21,840 nt of DNA from Verrucomicrobia subdivision 3 bacterium UBA693 (lineage in GTDB: Bacteria; Verrucomicrobiota; Verrucomicrobiia; Limisphaerales; UBA8199), in NCBI GenBank assembly GCA_002298785.1, contig DBMR01000035.1, positions 1-21,840 on the forward strand. The letters are read 5' to 3'. A program made the position numbers and the translations under genes. How positions within the stretch are numbered: the stretch's first letter is position 1; every line of letters begins with the position of its first letter. Of the stretch, positions 15,571 to 21,840 are shown piece after piece. The notes below the pieces were generated by a model, which was not told the DNA's origin, ran no database searches, and was given only the letters and a program-made list of their open reading frames with translations.

Positions 15571-16701
15571 ATGAAATGTAGACTATCTCCCCCCTGGCTG
15601 GCAATTCGTTTGGGACTCTTTGTTATCCTGGCGCCCGGCGCGTTCGCGTCGACGGTCATTACGAACATTGCCGCGATTCCAAGGCTCACGATTGCCAGCG
15701 AGGTCGGCGTGGACAACCAAATCCAGTACGTGACGGACGCGGCCGGCACGAACTGGGTGACCTTGACCAACCTGGTGGTGACGCAGACGCCCTACCAGTT
15801 TGTGGATGCGACGGCGCCGACCTATCCGCCAAGGTTTTATCGAGTGCTGGTGCCGGCGGGGCCGACGAACATGGTGGTGATACCGGCCGGGACATTGGCG
15901 ATGGGTGATTCCTTTGGGGAAGGATTGAGTAGCGAACTACCGGTGCACACGGTGAGCGTTAGTGCGGTCTATATGGATCGGTACGAGGTGACTCTCGGGC
16001 GCTGGAACGAGGTGGTGCAATGGGCGGAGACGAATGGGTATTTTTTTGATTTTGGTGGGCAGGGCAGGGCTTCGGATCATCCGGTGCAATCGGTAACCTG
16101 GTACGACGCGGTGAAATGGTGCAATGCGAGATCGGAACGCGAGGGGCGCGTCGCGGCGTACTATGTGGACGGCGCGCTAACGACCGTATACCGGAGCGGA
16201 AAGCTTGCGCCCATGGTGAACTGGACCAATGGCTTCCGGCTTCCGACGGAGGCGGAGTGGGAGAAAGCTGCCCGAGGCAGCGCGGCGGGGCGACGGTTCC
16301 CCTGGGCCGATGCAGATACCATCATGCATGCGCGGGCGAACTATTTCAGTCGCGCGACGGACGTGTATGATGTCAGCCCCACGAGTGGTTTTCACCCGGG
16401 TTACGCGGTTGGAGACGAGCCATACACCAGTCCGGTGGGGGCTTTCCCCGCCAACTCGGCCGGGTTGTATGACATGGCGGGTAACGTGGCGGAATGGTGC
16501 TGGGATTGGTATGACGGATATTCCAGCGAAAGCCAGAGTGATCCGCATGGACCGAGCATTGGGTCAGACCGGATCTTGCGCGGTGGTGGTTATGGATCAT
16601 CCGGCTGGGAGTGCCGGGTAGCCCGCCGGCAGTCGTTGATGCCGGACTATCGGGGCGATTTAAAGACCGGGATTGGGTTTCGTTGCGTGCTGCCTCGGTG
16701 A
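15571..16701 (+). CDS. Secreted SUMF1/formylglycine-generating-enzyme family protein, probably not a true FGE
   Basis: The frame opens at 15532, but the ATG at 15571 places a normal signal peptide at the start (MKCRLSPPWLAIRLGLFVIL to about residue 27), giving 376 residues. Residues about 30-95 form a module (IPRLTIASEVGVDNQIQYVT ending in PPRFYRVLVP) common in secreted proteins of this lineage. Residues about 100-376 are the FGE-sulfatase/SUMF1 domain: MVVIPAGTLAMG, HPVQSVTWYDAVKWCNA, GFRLPTEAEWEKAARG, LYDMAGNVAEWCWDWY and RGGGYGSS...ECRVARR. True bacterial FGEs have two cysteines in the RGGSFLCHDSYC segment. Here the first position is Ser343 and only Cys348 remains, so sulfatase activation is unlikely. 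It may be a binding or structural protein. The next gene follows after 60 nt, in the same direction. Confidence 0.87.
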   Translation: MKCRLSPPWLAIRLGLFVILAPGAFASTVITNIAAIPRLTIASEVGVDNQIQYVTDAAGTNWVTLTNLVVTQTPYQFVDATAPTYPPRFYRVLVPAGPTNMVVIPAGTLAMGDSFGEGLSSELPVHTVSVSAVYMDRYEVTLGRWNEVVQWAETNGYFFDFGGQGRASDHPVQSVTWYDAVKWCNARSEREGRVAAYYVDGALTTVYRSGKLAPMVNWTNGFRLPTEAEWEKAARGSAAGRRFPWADADTIMHARANYFSRATDVYDVSPTSGFHPGYAVGDEPYTSPVGAFPANSAGLYDMAGNVAEWCWDWYDGYSSESQSDPHGPSIGSDRILRGGGYGSSGWECRVARRQSLMPDYRGDLKTGIGFRCVLPR

Positions 16702-16703
16702 AC

Positions 16704-16741
16704 GGGGGTTGGGGAATGACCTTGCCGGGGGGGATTTGGGG
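16704..16741 (+). other. Putative G-quadruplex-forming G-tract cluster before the FAD/Fe-S gene
   Basis: Four runs of at least four G occur on the plus strand: 16704-16708, 16711-16714, 16727-16733 and 16738-16741, with loops of 2, 12 and 4 nt. They fill most of the 60-nt gap between the SUMF1-family stop and the ATG at 16762. The long middle loop makes a stable quadruplex less certain. If formed in mRNA it could affect translation of the dehydrogenase. The G-rich stretch also includes GGGGAGG, which is too far (about 17 nt) from the ATG to be a normal Shine-Dalgarno. Confidence 0.35.
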
Positions 16742-16761
16742 AGGCTAAAGTTTGGGCACCG

Positions 16762-19587
16762 ATGACTTCGGCCCAACAACAAGCGGCGCTGGTGGGCACA
16801 GGTTGCGAGGTTGCCTTCGATCAACAGACGCGGCGGTTATTCGCGACGGATGCGTCCATTTACGAGGTGGAACCGGTGGCGGTAGGATTTCCCAGGGGAG
16901 CGCGTCAGGCCAGCCTGTTGGTGGAAGCGGCGGCACAAGCCGGCATCGCGGTGATACCCCGGGGCGCAGGCACCGGGTTGGTGGGCGGAGCCATTGGCGA
17001 GGGGTTGGTGGTGGACTTTGCGCGCTATAATCGGGGCATCAGCGAGCTGGATTTGGAGCGTCGCACTGTGCGGGTCGGGCCGGGGGTTGTGCTGGACCAG
17101 TTGAATGCAACACTGCGGCCCACCGGTTTTTGTTTCGGACCGGATGTGGCGACCAGTTCCCGAGCCACCCTGGGAGGGATGATTGCCAACAATTCGAGCG
17201 GCGCGCACACCCCGTTTTACGGCACCACGGCGGATCACATCAGCGCGTTGGACATCGTCATGGCGGATGGACGGGTGGTGACGATTGGGCCGGCTCACGA
17301 CACGTTGCGCAAGGAGCGGGATTTGCTGCGTGACCTGGTGTATTTCAATGCGCTGGTGATCGAGGAGAAATTTCCACCGGGCCTGATCAAGCGTCGTCCG
17401 GGGTATGGGTTGGATCGGTGCGCGCGCGAGCCAGACAATTTGAACCACCTGTTGTGCGGGAGCGAGGGCACCCTGGCCGGCATTATTTCCGCGGAACTGA
17501 AGATTGTGCCGTTGCCGGAGCGGAAGAGCCTGGTGCTGGTCTTTTTTGATTCGGTCGCCGAGGCGATGGAAGCAACCGTGGAATTGCTCGATTTGCGCCC
17601 GGCGGCGATTGAACACATTGACCGCGTTTTGCTGGATCAGACTCGGGGCCAGCTCGATTACCGGGCGGCGCGCGACTTGCTGGAGTTGGACGAGCAACCC
17701 AGCGAAGCGTTGCTGGCGATTGAGTTTTTTGACGAAGCGGCGCGGGAACGGGCGGAGGAGGTGGCCGGGCGCAAGCTGGGTTCGCGCAGCAGAATTCTGC
17801 AAACGGGATTGGAAGCCGCGCTGGTTTGGAAGTTGCGCAAGGCGGGACTTTCGCTGCTGACGGGCTGCAAGGGCAGCGCGAAGCCCACCACCGGAATCGA
17901 GGACACGGCCGTGGCGCCGAAAGACATCGCCAATTATCTGAAGGCCCTGCAAAAGCTGATAAGCGATGCGGGGCTGCAGGCGTCCTACTACGGTCATGCC
18001 GCCTCCGGCTTGCTGCATGTACGACCGGTGCTGGATTTGCACGTGCCTGGGGACGTTCAGAAGTTTCGCACCCTGGCACAGGACGTATCCGCCCTAGTTA
18101 CCCAGTTTCGGGGATCGCTGGCGGCGGAGCATGGCGTCGGCATCGCCCGCACCGAGTTCATGCTGGAACAGGTGGGAGAGGAGATGCTGGGATTGATGCG
18201 GCAGGTGAAAACCGCGTTCGATCCCTACGGGGTGCTTAACCCGGGCAAGATCATCCCCGACGGGCGCTACAAATTTGACGAAGATTTGCGCAATGCCCCA
18301 AGTCGGGAATTGTCGCTACCGTTCGAACCGGTGCTGGCCTTTGCGGAGAAAGACGGCTCCTTTCTACAGAACCTGGAGCAATGCAATGGCTGCGGGGGGT
18401 GTCTCAAAGAAACGCCGTCCATGTGCCCTACGTATCCGGTCACGCATCTGGAGATGCTCAGCACGCGTGGCCGGGCGAATTTGATCCGTTGGGTGCTGCA
18501 GCCGGGATTTGAGGGGGACGGATTGCGCAGCGCAGAATTGGACGCGGCGCTGGACAGTTGCCTGAGCTGCAAGGCGTGCGCCACGGAATGTCCTTCCAAT
18601 GTAAACCTCTCGTTGCTGAAGGCGGAATTGTTGAATGCCAGAATCCGGAAGCACGGACGTTCGGCGCGCCAACGTTTGATTGGCGCGGTGGACCTGCTGG
18701 GGCGGACCGGATGTATGTTCCCCAGGGTGGCAAACAAGATTACCGGCTCGATCTTGTTTCGCACCTTTCTATCCAAAACTCTGGGATTGGCGTGGCAACG
18801 CCTTCTGCCCACTTACGCGCGCCAGCGATTCGACCGTTGGCATGCCAAACAACCGTTGCAGGAGCCGAGGGCCCGGGGACGGGTCTTGCTCTGGGACGAC
18901 ACCTTTGTGCGCTATCACGAGCCACACATTGGCATCGCGGCGGTTCAGGTGTTGAATGCGGCGGGGTATGACGTGGAGTTGGTGCGCGAACGAAAGTGTT
19001 GCGGTCGGCCGGCGTTCAGCCAGGGCGATTTGGAAACGGCGCGCCGGTTGGGACAGCACAATTTGCAGTTATTGAACGCAGACACCGACCAGGCTCCAAT
19101 CATTTTCCTGGAGCCCTCCTGTTATTCGACGTTCGTTACGGATTATCGGGAGATGCAATTGGAGGGTGCCGAGGCTGTGGCCACGCGCTGCGTCCTGTTT
19201 GAGCGGTTCATCGAGACCCTGTTGCAGACTGAACCACAGGCGTTGACTTGGAATACGAAATCCGCGCGCATGGTGGTTCACGGTCACTGCCACGTCAAAG
19301 CCCTGATGAATCCCGCTTTTCTGGCGGGCCTGGCGCGGCGGTTGCCCAATCGGGACGTCACCCTTTTGGATGCGGGTTGTTGCGGCATGGCCGGGGCTTT
19401 TGGCGCGCTCGAAGCGAATTATGAATTGTCGCTGACCGTGGCTGAGCCACTGGCGCGCCAGGTGCGGGAGCAGCCATTTGGAACGGTCGTGGTCGCTGCC
19501 GGTACCAGTTGCCGTCAACAGATCGCGCACCTGGCTCCAGTGCGACCCCGGCACATGGCCGAGGTGTTGGCGGATGCGCTGTTGTGA
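16762..19587 (+). CDS. FAD-linked and 4Fe-4S D-2-hydroxyacid (lactate/glycolate-type) dehydrogenase
   Basis: A 941-residue fusion of a GlcD-like flavoprotein and a GlcF/GlpC-like iron-sulfur protein. The FAD-binding type 4 (PCMH) domain has PRGAGTGLVGGA (about 66-77) and FGPDVATSSRATLGGMIANN (about 127-146). The FAD-oxidase C-terminal domain ends near 500 with AEHGVGIARTEFM and DPYGVLNPGKI. Two ferredoxin-like motifs follow: CNGCGGC...CP (541-555) and CLSCKACATECP (600-611), each with four cysteines for one 4Fe-4S cluster. Two CCG-type motifs (CCGRPAF about 747, CCGMAGAFG about 873) and HGHCHVKAL complete it. Such enzymes oxidise D-lactate, glycolate or a similar 2-hydroxyacid and pass electrons towards the quinone pool at the inner membrane. 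The substrate cannot be chosen from sequence. It lies 60 nt after the SUMF1-family gene and 6 nt before the convergent tatD. Confidence 0.93.
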   Translation: MTSAQQQAALVGTGCEVAFDQQTRRLFATDASIYEVEPVAVGFPRGARQASLLVEAAAQAGIAVIPRGAGTGLVGGAIGEGLVVDFARYNRGISELDLERRTVRVGPGVVLDQLNATLRPTGFCFGPDVATSSRATLGGMIANNSSGAHTPFYGTTADHISALDIVMADGRVVTIGPAHDTLRKERDLLRDLVYFNALVIEEKFPPGLIKRRPGYGLDRCAREPDNLNHLLCGSEGTLAGIISAELKIVPLPERKSLVLVFFDSVAEAMEATVELLDLRPAAIEHIDRVLLDQTRGQLDYRAARDLLELDEQPSEALLAIEFFDEAARERAEEVAGRKLGSRSRILQTGLEAALVWKLRKAGLSLLTGCKGSAKPTTGIEDTAVAPKDIANYLKALQKLISDAGLQASYYGHAASGLLHVRPVLDLHVPGDVQKFRTLAQDVSALVTQFRGSLAAEHGVGIARTEFMLEQVGEEMLGLMRQVKTAFDPYGVLNPGKIIPDGRYKFDEDLRNAPSRELSLPFEPVLAFAEKDGSFLQNLEQCNGCGGCLKETPSMCPTYPVTHLEMLSTRGRANLIRWVLQPGFEGDGLRSAELDAALDSCLSCKACATECPSNVNLSLLKAELLNARIRKHGRSARQRLIGAVDLLGRTGCMFPRVANKITGSILFRTFLSKTLGLAWQRLLPTYARQRFDRWHAKQPLQEPRARGRVLLWDDTFVRYHEPHIGIAAVQVLNAAGYDVELVRERKCCGRPAFSQGDLETARRLGQHNLQLLNADTDQAPIIFLEPSCYSTFVTDYREMQLEGAEAVATRCVLFERFIETLLQTEPQALTWNTKSARMVVHGHCHVKALMNPAFLAGLARRLPNRDVTLLDAGCCGMAGAFGALEANYELSLTVAEPLARQVREQPFGTVVVAAGTSCRQQIAHLAPVRPRHMAEVLADALL

Positions 19588-19593
19588 ACGGGA

Positions 19594-20394
19594 TTAGAGG
19601 CGAAAGAACTCGTGGGCGGTGGCGCAGGTGGCTTTGCCCAGGGTATCCAGGTCGCAGTTCTTAACTTTGGCGGCGGTGTCGGCGATTTCTTTCACATACG
19701 CCGGTTCGCAGCGTTTGCCGCGGTAGGGGACGGGGGCAAGATACGGCGAATCTGTTTCCAGCATGAATTTCCCAAAAGGCGTTTCCGCGAGGGTGTCGCG
19801 CACGATCTGGGCGTTTTTGAAAGTGAGGATTCCCGTGAAGCTGACGAGGGAATTGAGAGCAAGGACTCGCCGCATCGCGGCGGCGTCATCCACAAAGCAA
19901 TGAAACACGCCGCGGACCTGGTGAGCGAAAGGCTCGAGTTGAGCCAGCGTGTCCGCCAGGGAGTCGCGGGTATGGATAACGCAGTTGAGCTTCAGTTCCG
20001 CCGCCACCTCGAGGTGTTGTCGAAAGAGGCTGGCCTGGCGGGCTTTGATGCGGTCATCTTCCTCGGCCGTGCCGCCGTTCTTGCCGGGTAGCCGGTAATA
20101 ATCCAGGCCGGTTTCGCCGAGCGCCGCGACCTTTGGGTGCCGGGCCAGTTCACGCAAAAGGCCACGGATGTCTTCCGGGGCTTCCATGGCATCCGAGGGA
20201 TGCCATCCTATCGCGGCATGGAGCTGGGGGTGCTGCTCAGCGAGTTCCAGGCAGCGCCGGCTGCTCTTGAGGTCCGTGCCGATGCAAACGATCCGCGTGA
20301 TGCCTGCGGCTTCGGCCCGGGTAATAACCTGCGGCATTTCGTCCGCGTAATCCTGGTACGCCAGGTGTGCGTGGGTGTCGTAAAAAGTGGCCAT
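19594..20394 (-). CDS. tatD: TatD-family metal-dependent hydrolase (DNase)
   Basis: A 266-residue TIM-barrel hydrolase with the TatD metal ligands in order: DTHAHL (His8, His10), LGETGLDYYR (Glu), VIHTRD (His), GVFHCFVDD (His) and LETDSPYLAP (Asp). Length is typical. Family members are cytoplasmic Mg-dependent 3'-5' exonucleases or deoxyribonucleases implicated in DNA repair and fragmentation, though physiological substrates vary. An insertion rich in charged residues follows the LDYYR motif (GKNGGTAEEDDRIKARQ), as is common in this family. It has no close partner on the same strand; the FAD/Fe-S gene converges on it with a 6-nt gap and no visible terminator. Several tatD paralogues may exist in a genome, so the symbol denotes family rather than strict orthology. 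Confidence 0.92.
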   Translation of the reverse strand: MATFYDTHAHLAYQDYADEMPQVITRAEAAGITRIVCIGTDLKSSRRCLELAEQHPQLHAAIGWHPSDAMEAPEDIRGLLRELARHPKVAALGETGLDYYRLPGKNGGTAEEDDRIKARQASLFRQHLEVAAELKLNCVIHTRDSLADTLAQLEPFAHQVRGVFHCFVDDAAAMRRVLALNSLVSFTGILTFKNAQIVRDTLAETPFGKFMLETDSPYLAPVPYRGKRCEPAYVKEIADTAAKVKNCDLDTLGKATCATAHEFFRL

Positions 20395-20558
20395 GACACA
20401 AAAGTGACTCCGGCAAGGTGCCCGAAATTGCCGGGGGCTGCAATCGTGGACGGGCTGGGGTCGTAGCGCAGGAAATTTTTGAATGGCGGCACACTGGAAA
20501 TTTGGTATTGCATTCCGGGGGCGGGCTCGTTAAAGCTCTGCCCGGTTCCTAAAAGCAA

Positions 20559-20564
20559 TATAAC
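20559..20564 (+). promoter_or_regulatory. Candidate -10 element of the TIM-barrel isomerase gene
   Basis: TATAAC (20559-20564) matches five of six -10 positions and would place the transcription start around 20571, leaving a leader of about 16 nt before the ATG at 20587. No good -35 is found 16-18 nt upstream, so it may depend on an activator or be fortuitous. The remaining part of this 192-nt divergent gap (20395-20586) is GC-rich and otherwise featureless to me. Confidence 0.35.
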
Positions 20565-20586
20565 TCGACACAACTCCACAAAGACT

Positions 20587-21618
20587 ATGGCTGAAAACTG
20601 TTTCCACCCCAGCATTGAAGGCGCCCAGCACGGCGCGAAGAGTCTCGCCCAGTTCTGCGAGTACGCCAAGGCGTCCGGCGCCGCCGGCGCGCAGCCGTCC
20701 AACTTCATGCTCCAGGCCGAAAAAGGCTTCAAGAGCGCGAAGGAAATCAAAGCGACTTTTGCCAAATCCAAGCTGAGCCTGGATGGCGTTTCGGCGCACT
20801 GCGCCTTCTGGGTGCACACGACCGCCTGGACCGGCAGTCCGACGATTCGCCCGTTTATCCCCGCGGATGTCGCGAATAAATCGCCCGCTGGCATTGAGCA
20901 ATGGGCCGAGGATTACATTCTGCGCCTTTACGATCTGTGCGCGGAACTGGGGCTGAAGGTGCTTCCGATGTTCTGGGGTGTGGCATTCGGCTGGGAAGTG
21001 GCCACGGGCTATCCCTGGGGCTTTTGGAAAGGCGGGGATTATGACCTGATCAAGGAAGGGCAGGAACGCTTCGTCAAGAAGACGGCGAAGATTCGGGCTC
21101 AGGCCAACAAGCTGGGCATCAGCCTCGCGCATGAGATCCACCCCGGCACCGGCGCGATGTGCGCGGACGACTTTAACATGCTGGTCGACATTTGCGACGG
21201 TGACAAATGCCTCGGCGTGAATGCCGATCCGTCCCACTGCTGGGAGGGTGAAAGCTGGGAAACGCGATTTCTAAAAGTGGCTCCCCGCATCACGGCGTGT
21301 CACGTGAAGAACTTTGTGATCCGTCCCGGCATGCCGCTGCGACTCATGGAGCCCGGTTGGCAGAAGCGCGCGATGCAGTTTGTCGACATTCCCAGTGGCG
21401 ATTTGAACATGACGCGTTACGTGGAATTGCTGATCCACAGTGGTTATCCGCAACGTTATTGCCAGCTCATGGGGCGGAAGACTGCTCCGCTGGTGGTCGA
21501 GGCTGAAAGCGCCTATCGCGATCTGGACGCCACGAGCGCGAACGCCATCCAGTACGTCCGGGACAACCTTTGCTTCCCGCTCGCTGCCGGTTCGTTCGAA
21601 GACGGCATGGGAGCTTGA
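20587..21618 (+). CDS. Sugar phosphate isomerase/epimerase-like TIM-barrel protein
   Basis: The frame is open from 20479, but the ATG at 20587 begins the conserved protein (MAENCFHPSIEGAQHGAK), giving 343 residues; the earlier stretch looks like non-coding leader. It belongs to the xylose-isomerase-like TIM barrel group (AP endonuclease family 2). Likely metal-binding stretches are SLAHEIHPGTGAM (Glu), GVNADPSHCWEG (Asp, His), ITACHVKNF (His) and a late LVVEAESAYRD (Glu). Close relatives are annotated as sugar phosphate isomerases/epimerases and often occur in carbohydrate or inositol catabolism with Gfo/Idh/MocA enzymes. No signal peptide is seen, so it is presumably cytoplasmic. The exact sugar is not deducible. 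It appears monocistronic, with a hairpin terminator 18 nt after its stop. Confidence 0.88.
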   Translation: MAENCFHPSIEGAQHGAKSLAQFCEYAKASGAAGAQPSNFMLQAEKGFKSAKEIKATFAKSKLSLDGVSAHCAFWVHTTAWTGSPTIRPFIPADVANKSPAGIEQWAEDYILRLYDLCAELGLKVLPMFWGVAFGWEVATGYPWGFWKGGDYDLIKEGQERFVKKTAKIRAQANKLGISLAHEIHPGTGAMCADDFNMLVDICDGDKCLGVNADPSHCWEGESWETRFLKVAPRITACHVKNFVIRPGMPLRLMEPGWQKRAMQFVDIPSGDLNMTRYVELLIHSGYPQRYCQLMGRKTAPLVVEAESAYRDLDATSANAIQYVRDNLCFPLAAGSFEDGMGA

Positions 21619-21636
21619 GTTCAGTCTACCTTTCGC

Positions 21637-21675
21637 AACGGGCGGCCGGGATACCAAACGGTCCGCCCGTTCTTT
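21637..21675 (+). terminator. Hairpin terminator after the isomerase gene
   Basis: AACGGGCGG (21637-21645) pairs perfectly with CCGCCCGTT (21663-21671). The stem extends by CCG (21646-21648) with CGG (21659-21661) across a single bulged T at 21662, leaving a 10-nt loop. A short TTCTTT follows (21670-21675). The stem is strong and the T-run is short, so a rho-independent terminator is likely but its efficiency is uncertain. It lies 18 nt after the stop codon. Confidence 0.65.
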
Positions 21676-21840
21676 GCGTACAGGCATGGGGAGTGCCGTT
21701 GGCAGCGGGAAGCTCTGTCAACAGAGAGCTCGCGGTGTGATTGAACTTTGGGGAGGGAATTCAAATTGCCTGGAATATTGGACAACCCTGCATGGTTCTT
21801 CTGGTAAAACGGGTTGGCCAGCGGTTTCGGAAGGTTGATG
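21676..21840. other. Terminal stretch without a supported gene
   Basis: No convincing coding sequence is seen in these 165 nt: the open frame through here on the plus strand reads as an out-of-frame extension of the isomerase region without a family match. The last bases contain GGAAGG followed by TTG and an ATG at 21838-21840. That could be the ribosome binding site and start codon of a gene continuing beyond the window, but three bases of coding sequence cannot prove it. Confidence 0.3.

Noticed and set aside
16837..18042. A 401-codon open frame on the minus strand inside the FAD/Fe-S dehydrogenase gene
   Set aside because: The plus strand has clear FAD-binding motifs throughout this interval. 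The antisense product is Arg/Gln-rich with no recognisable domain.
20479..20586. Start of the isomerase gene at 20479
   Set aside because: The extra 36 residues have no similarity to the TIM-barrel family, include a likely -10 element (TATAAC), and are Cys/Ser-rich noise. The ATG at 20587 begins the conserved domain.

Overview
The window looks like chromosomal DNA of a Gram-negative, GC-rich bacterium, most likely of the Verrucomicrobiota (Pedosphaera/Limisphaerales-like). The Gram-negative part is firm: there are genes for KDO synthesis (kdsA, kdsC) and LPS export (lptB and an LptC/LptA-like protein), plus lipoprotein signal peptides. The phylum is an inference from gene content: Tat-exported Gfo/Idh/MocA and DUF6807 proteins, a secreted SUMF1-family protein carrying an N-terminal module of the 'PRLTIASE-G-NQIQYVTD' type, DUF3616, and HPr/HprK placed beside LPS genes. 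I see no mobile element, CRISPR array, rRNA or tRNA.

Layout. (1) 1-2567, plus strand: the tail of an unidentified gene, a TPR lipoprotein, a DUF2203 protein and a small membrane-anchored protein, packed with 0-3 nt gaps or overlaps. (2) 2561-4912, minus: a serine beta-lactamase-fold domain fused to a NamZ-type (DUF1343) exo-muramidase domain, probably for cell-wall turnover. Its start lies across a 201-nt intergenic region from (3) 5114-7807, plus: a DUF6807 (PmoA-like) protein followed by a Tat-exported Gfo/Idh/MocA oxidoreductase. (4) 7829-14429, minus: an eight-gene run read as kdsA, kdsC, lptC/A-like, lptB, hprK, ptsH (HPr), gatC, DUF3616, with gaps from an 11-nt overlap to 47 nt. (5) 14549-15379, minus: an AraC-type HTH/O6-alkylguanine-DNA methyltransferase fusion. 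(6) 15571-19587, plus: a secreted SUMF1-family protein, then a 941-residue FAD plus 4Fe-4S D-2-hydroxyacid dehydrogenase. (7) 19594-20394, minus: a TatD-family hydrolase. (8) 20587-21618, plus: a sugar phosphate isomerase/epimerase-like TIM barrel, followed by a hairpin terminator and 165 nt with no clear gene.

How the genes fit together. The central block is the most coherent. KdsA makes KDO-8-phosphate and KdsC dephosphorylates it; the LptC/A-like protein and LptB belong to the machinery that carries finished LPS across the envelope. Directly downstream are HPr and its kinase/phosphorylase with no EI or EII gene in the window. That order recalls the E. coli kdsC-lptC-lptA-lptB-rpoN-hpf-ptsN-rapZ-npr locus, where an HPr paralogue also closes an LPS-export operon. 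Here HprK appears to have Met where the conserved catalytic His of Firmicutes HprK sits. The flanking genes look catabolic or envelope-related (muramidase, sugar oxidoreductase, sugar isomerase, lactate/glycolate-type dehydrogenase).

Most of the window is ordinary housekeeping and lineage-typical sequence. I found no strong case for an entirely undescribed system. The points most worth a second look are the HprK active-site change within an LPS-export operon, the amidase/NamZ-like fusion, the very long LptC/A-like protein, and candidate regulatory DNA in two intergenic regions.
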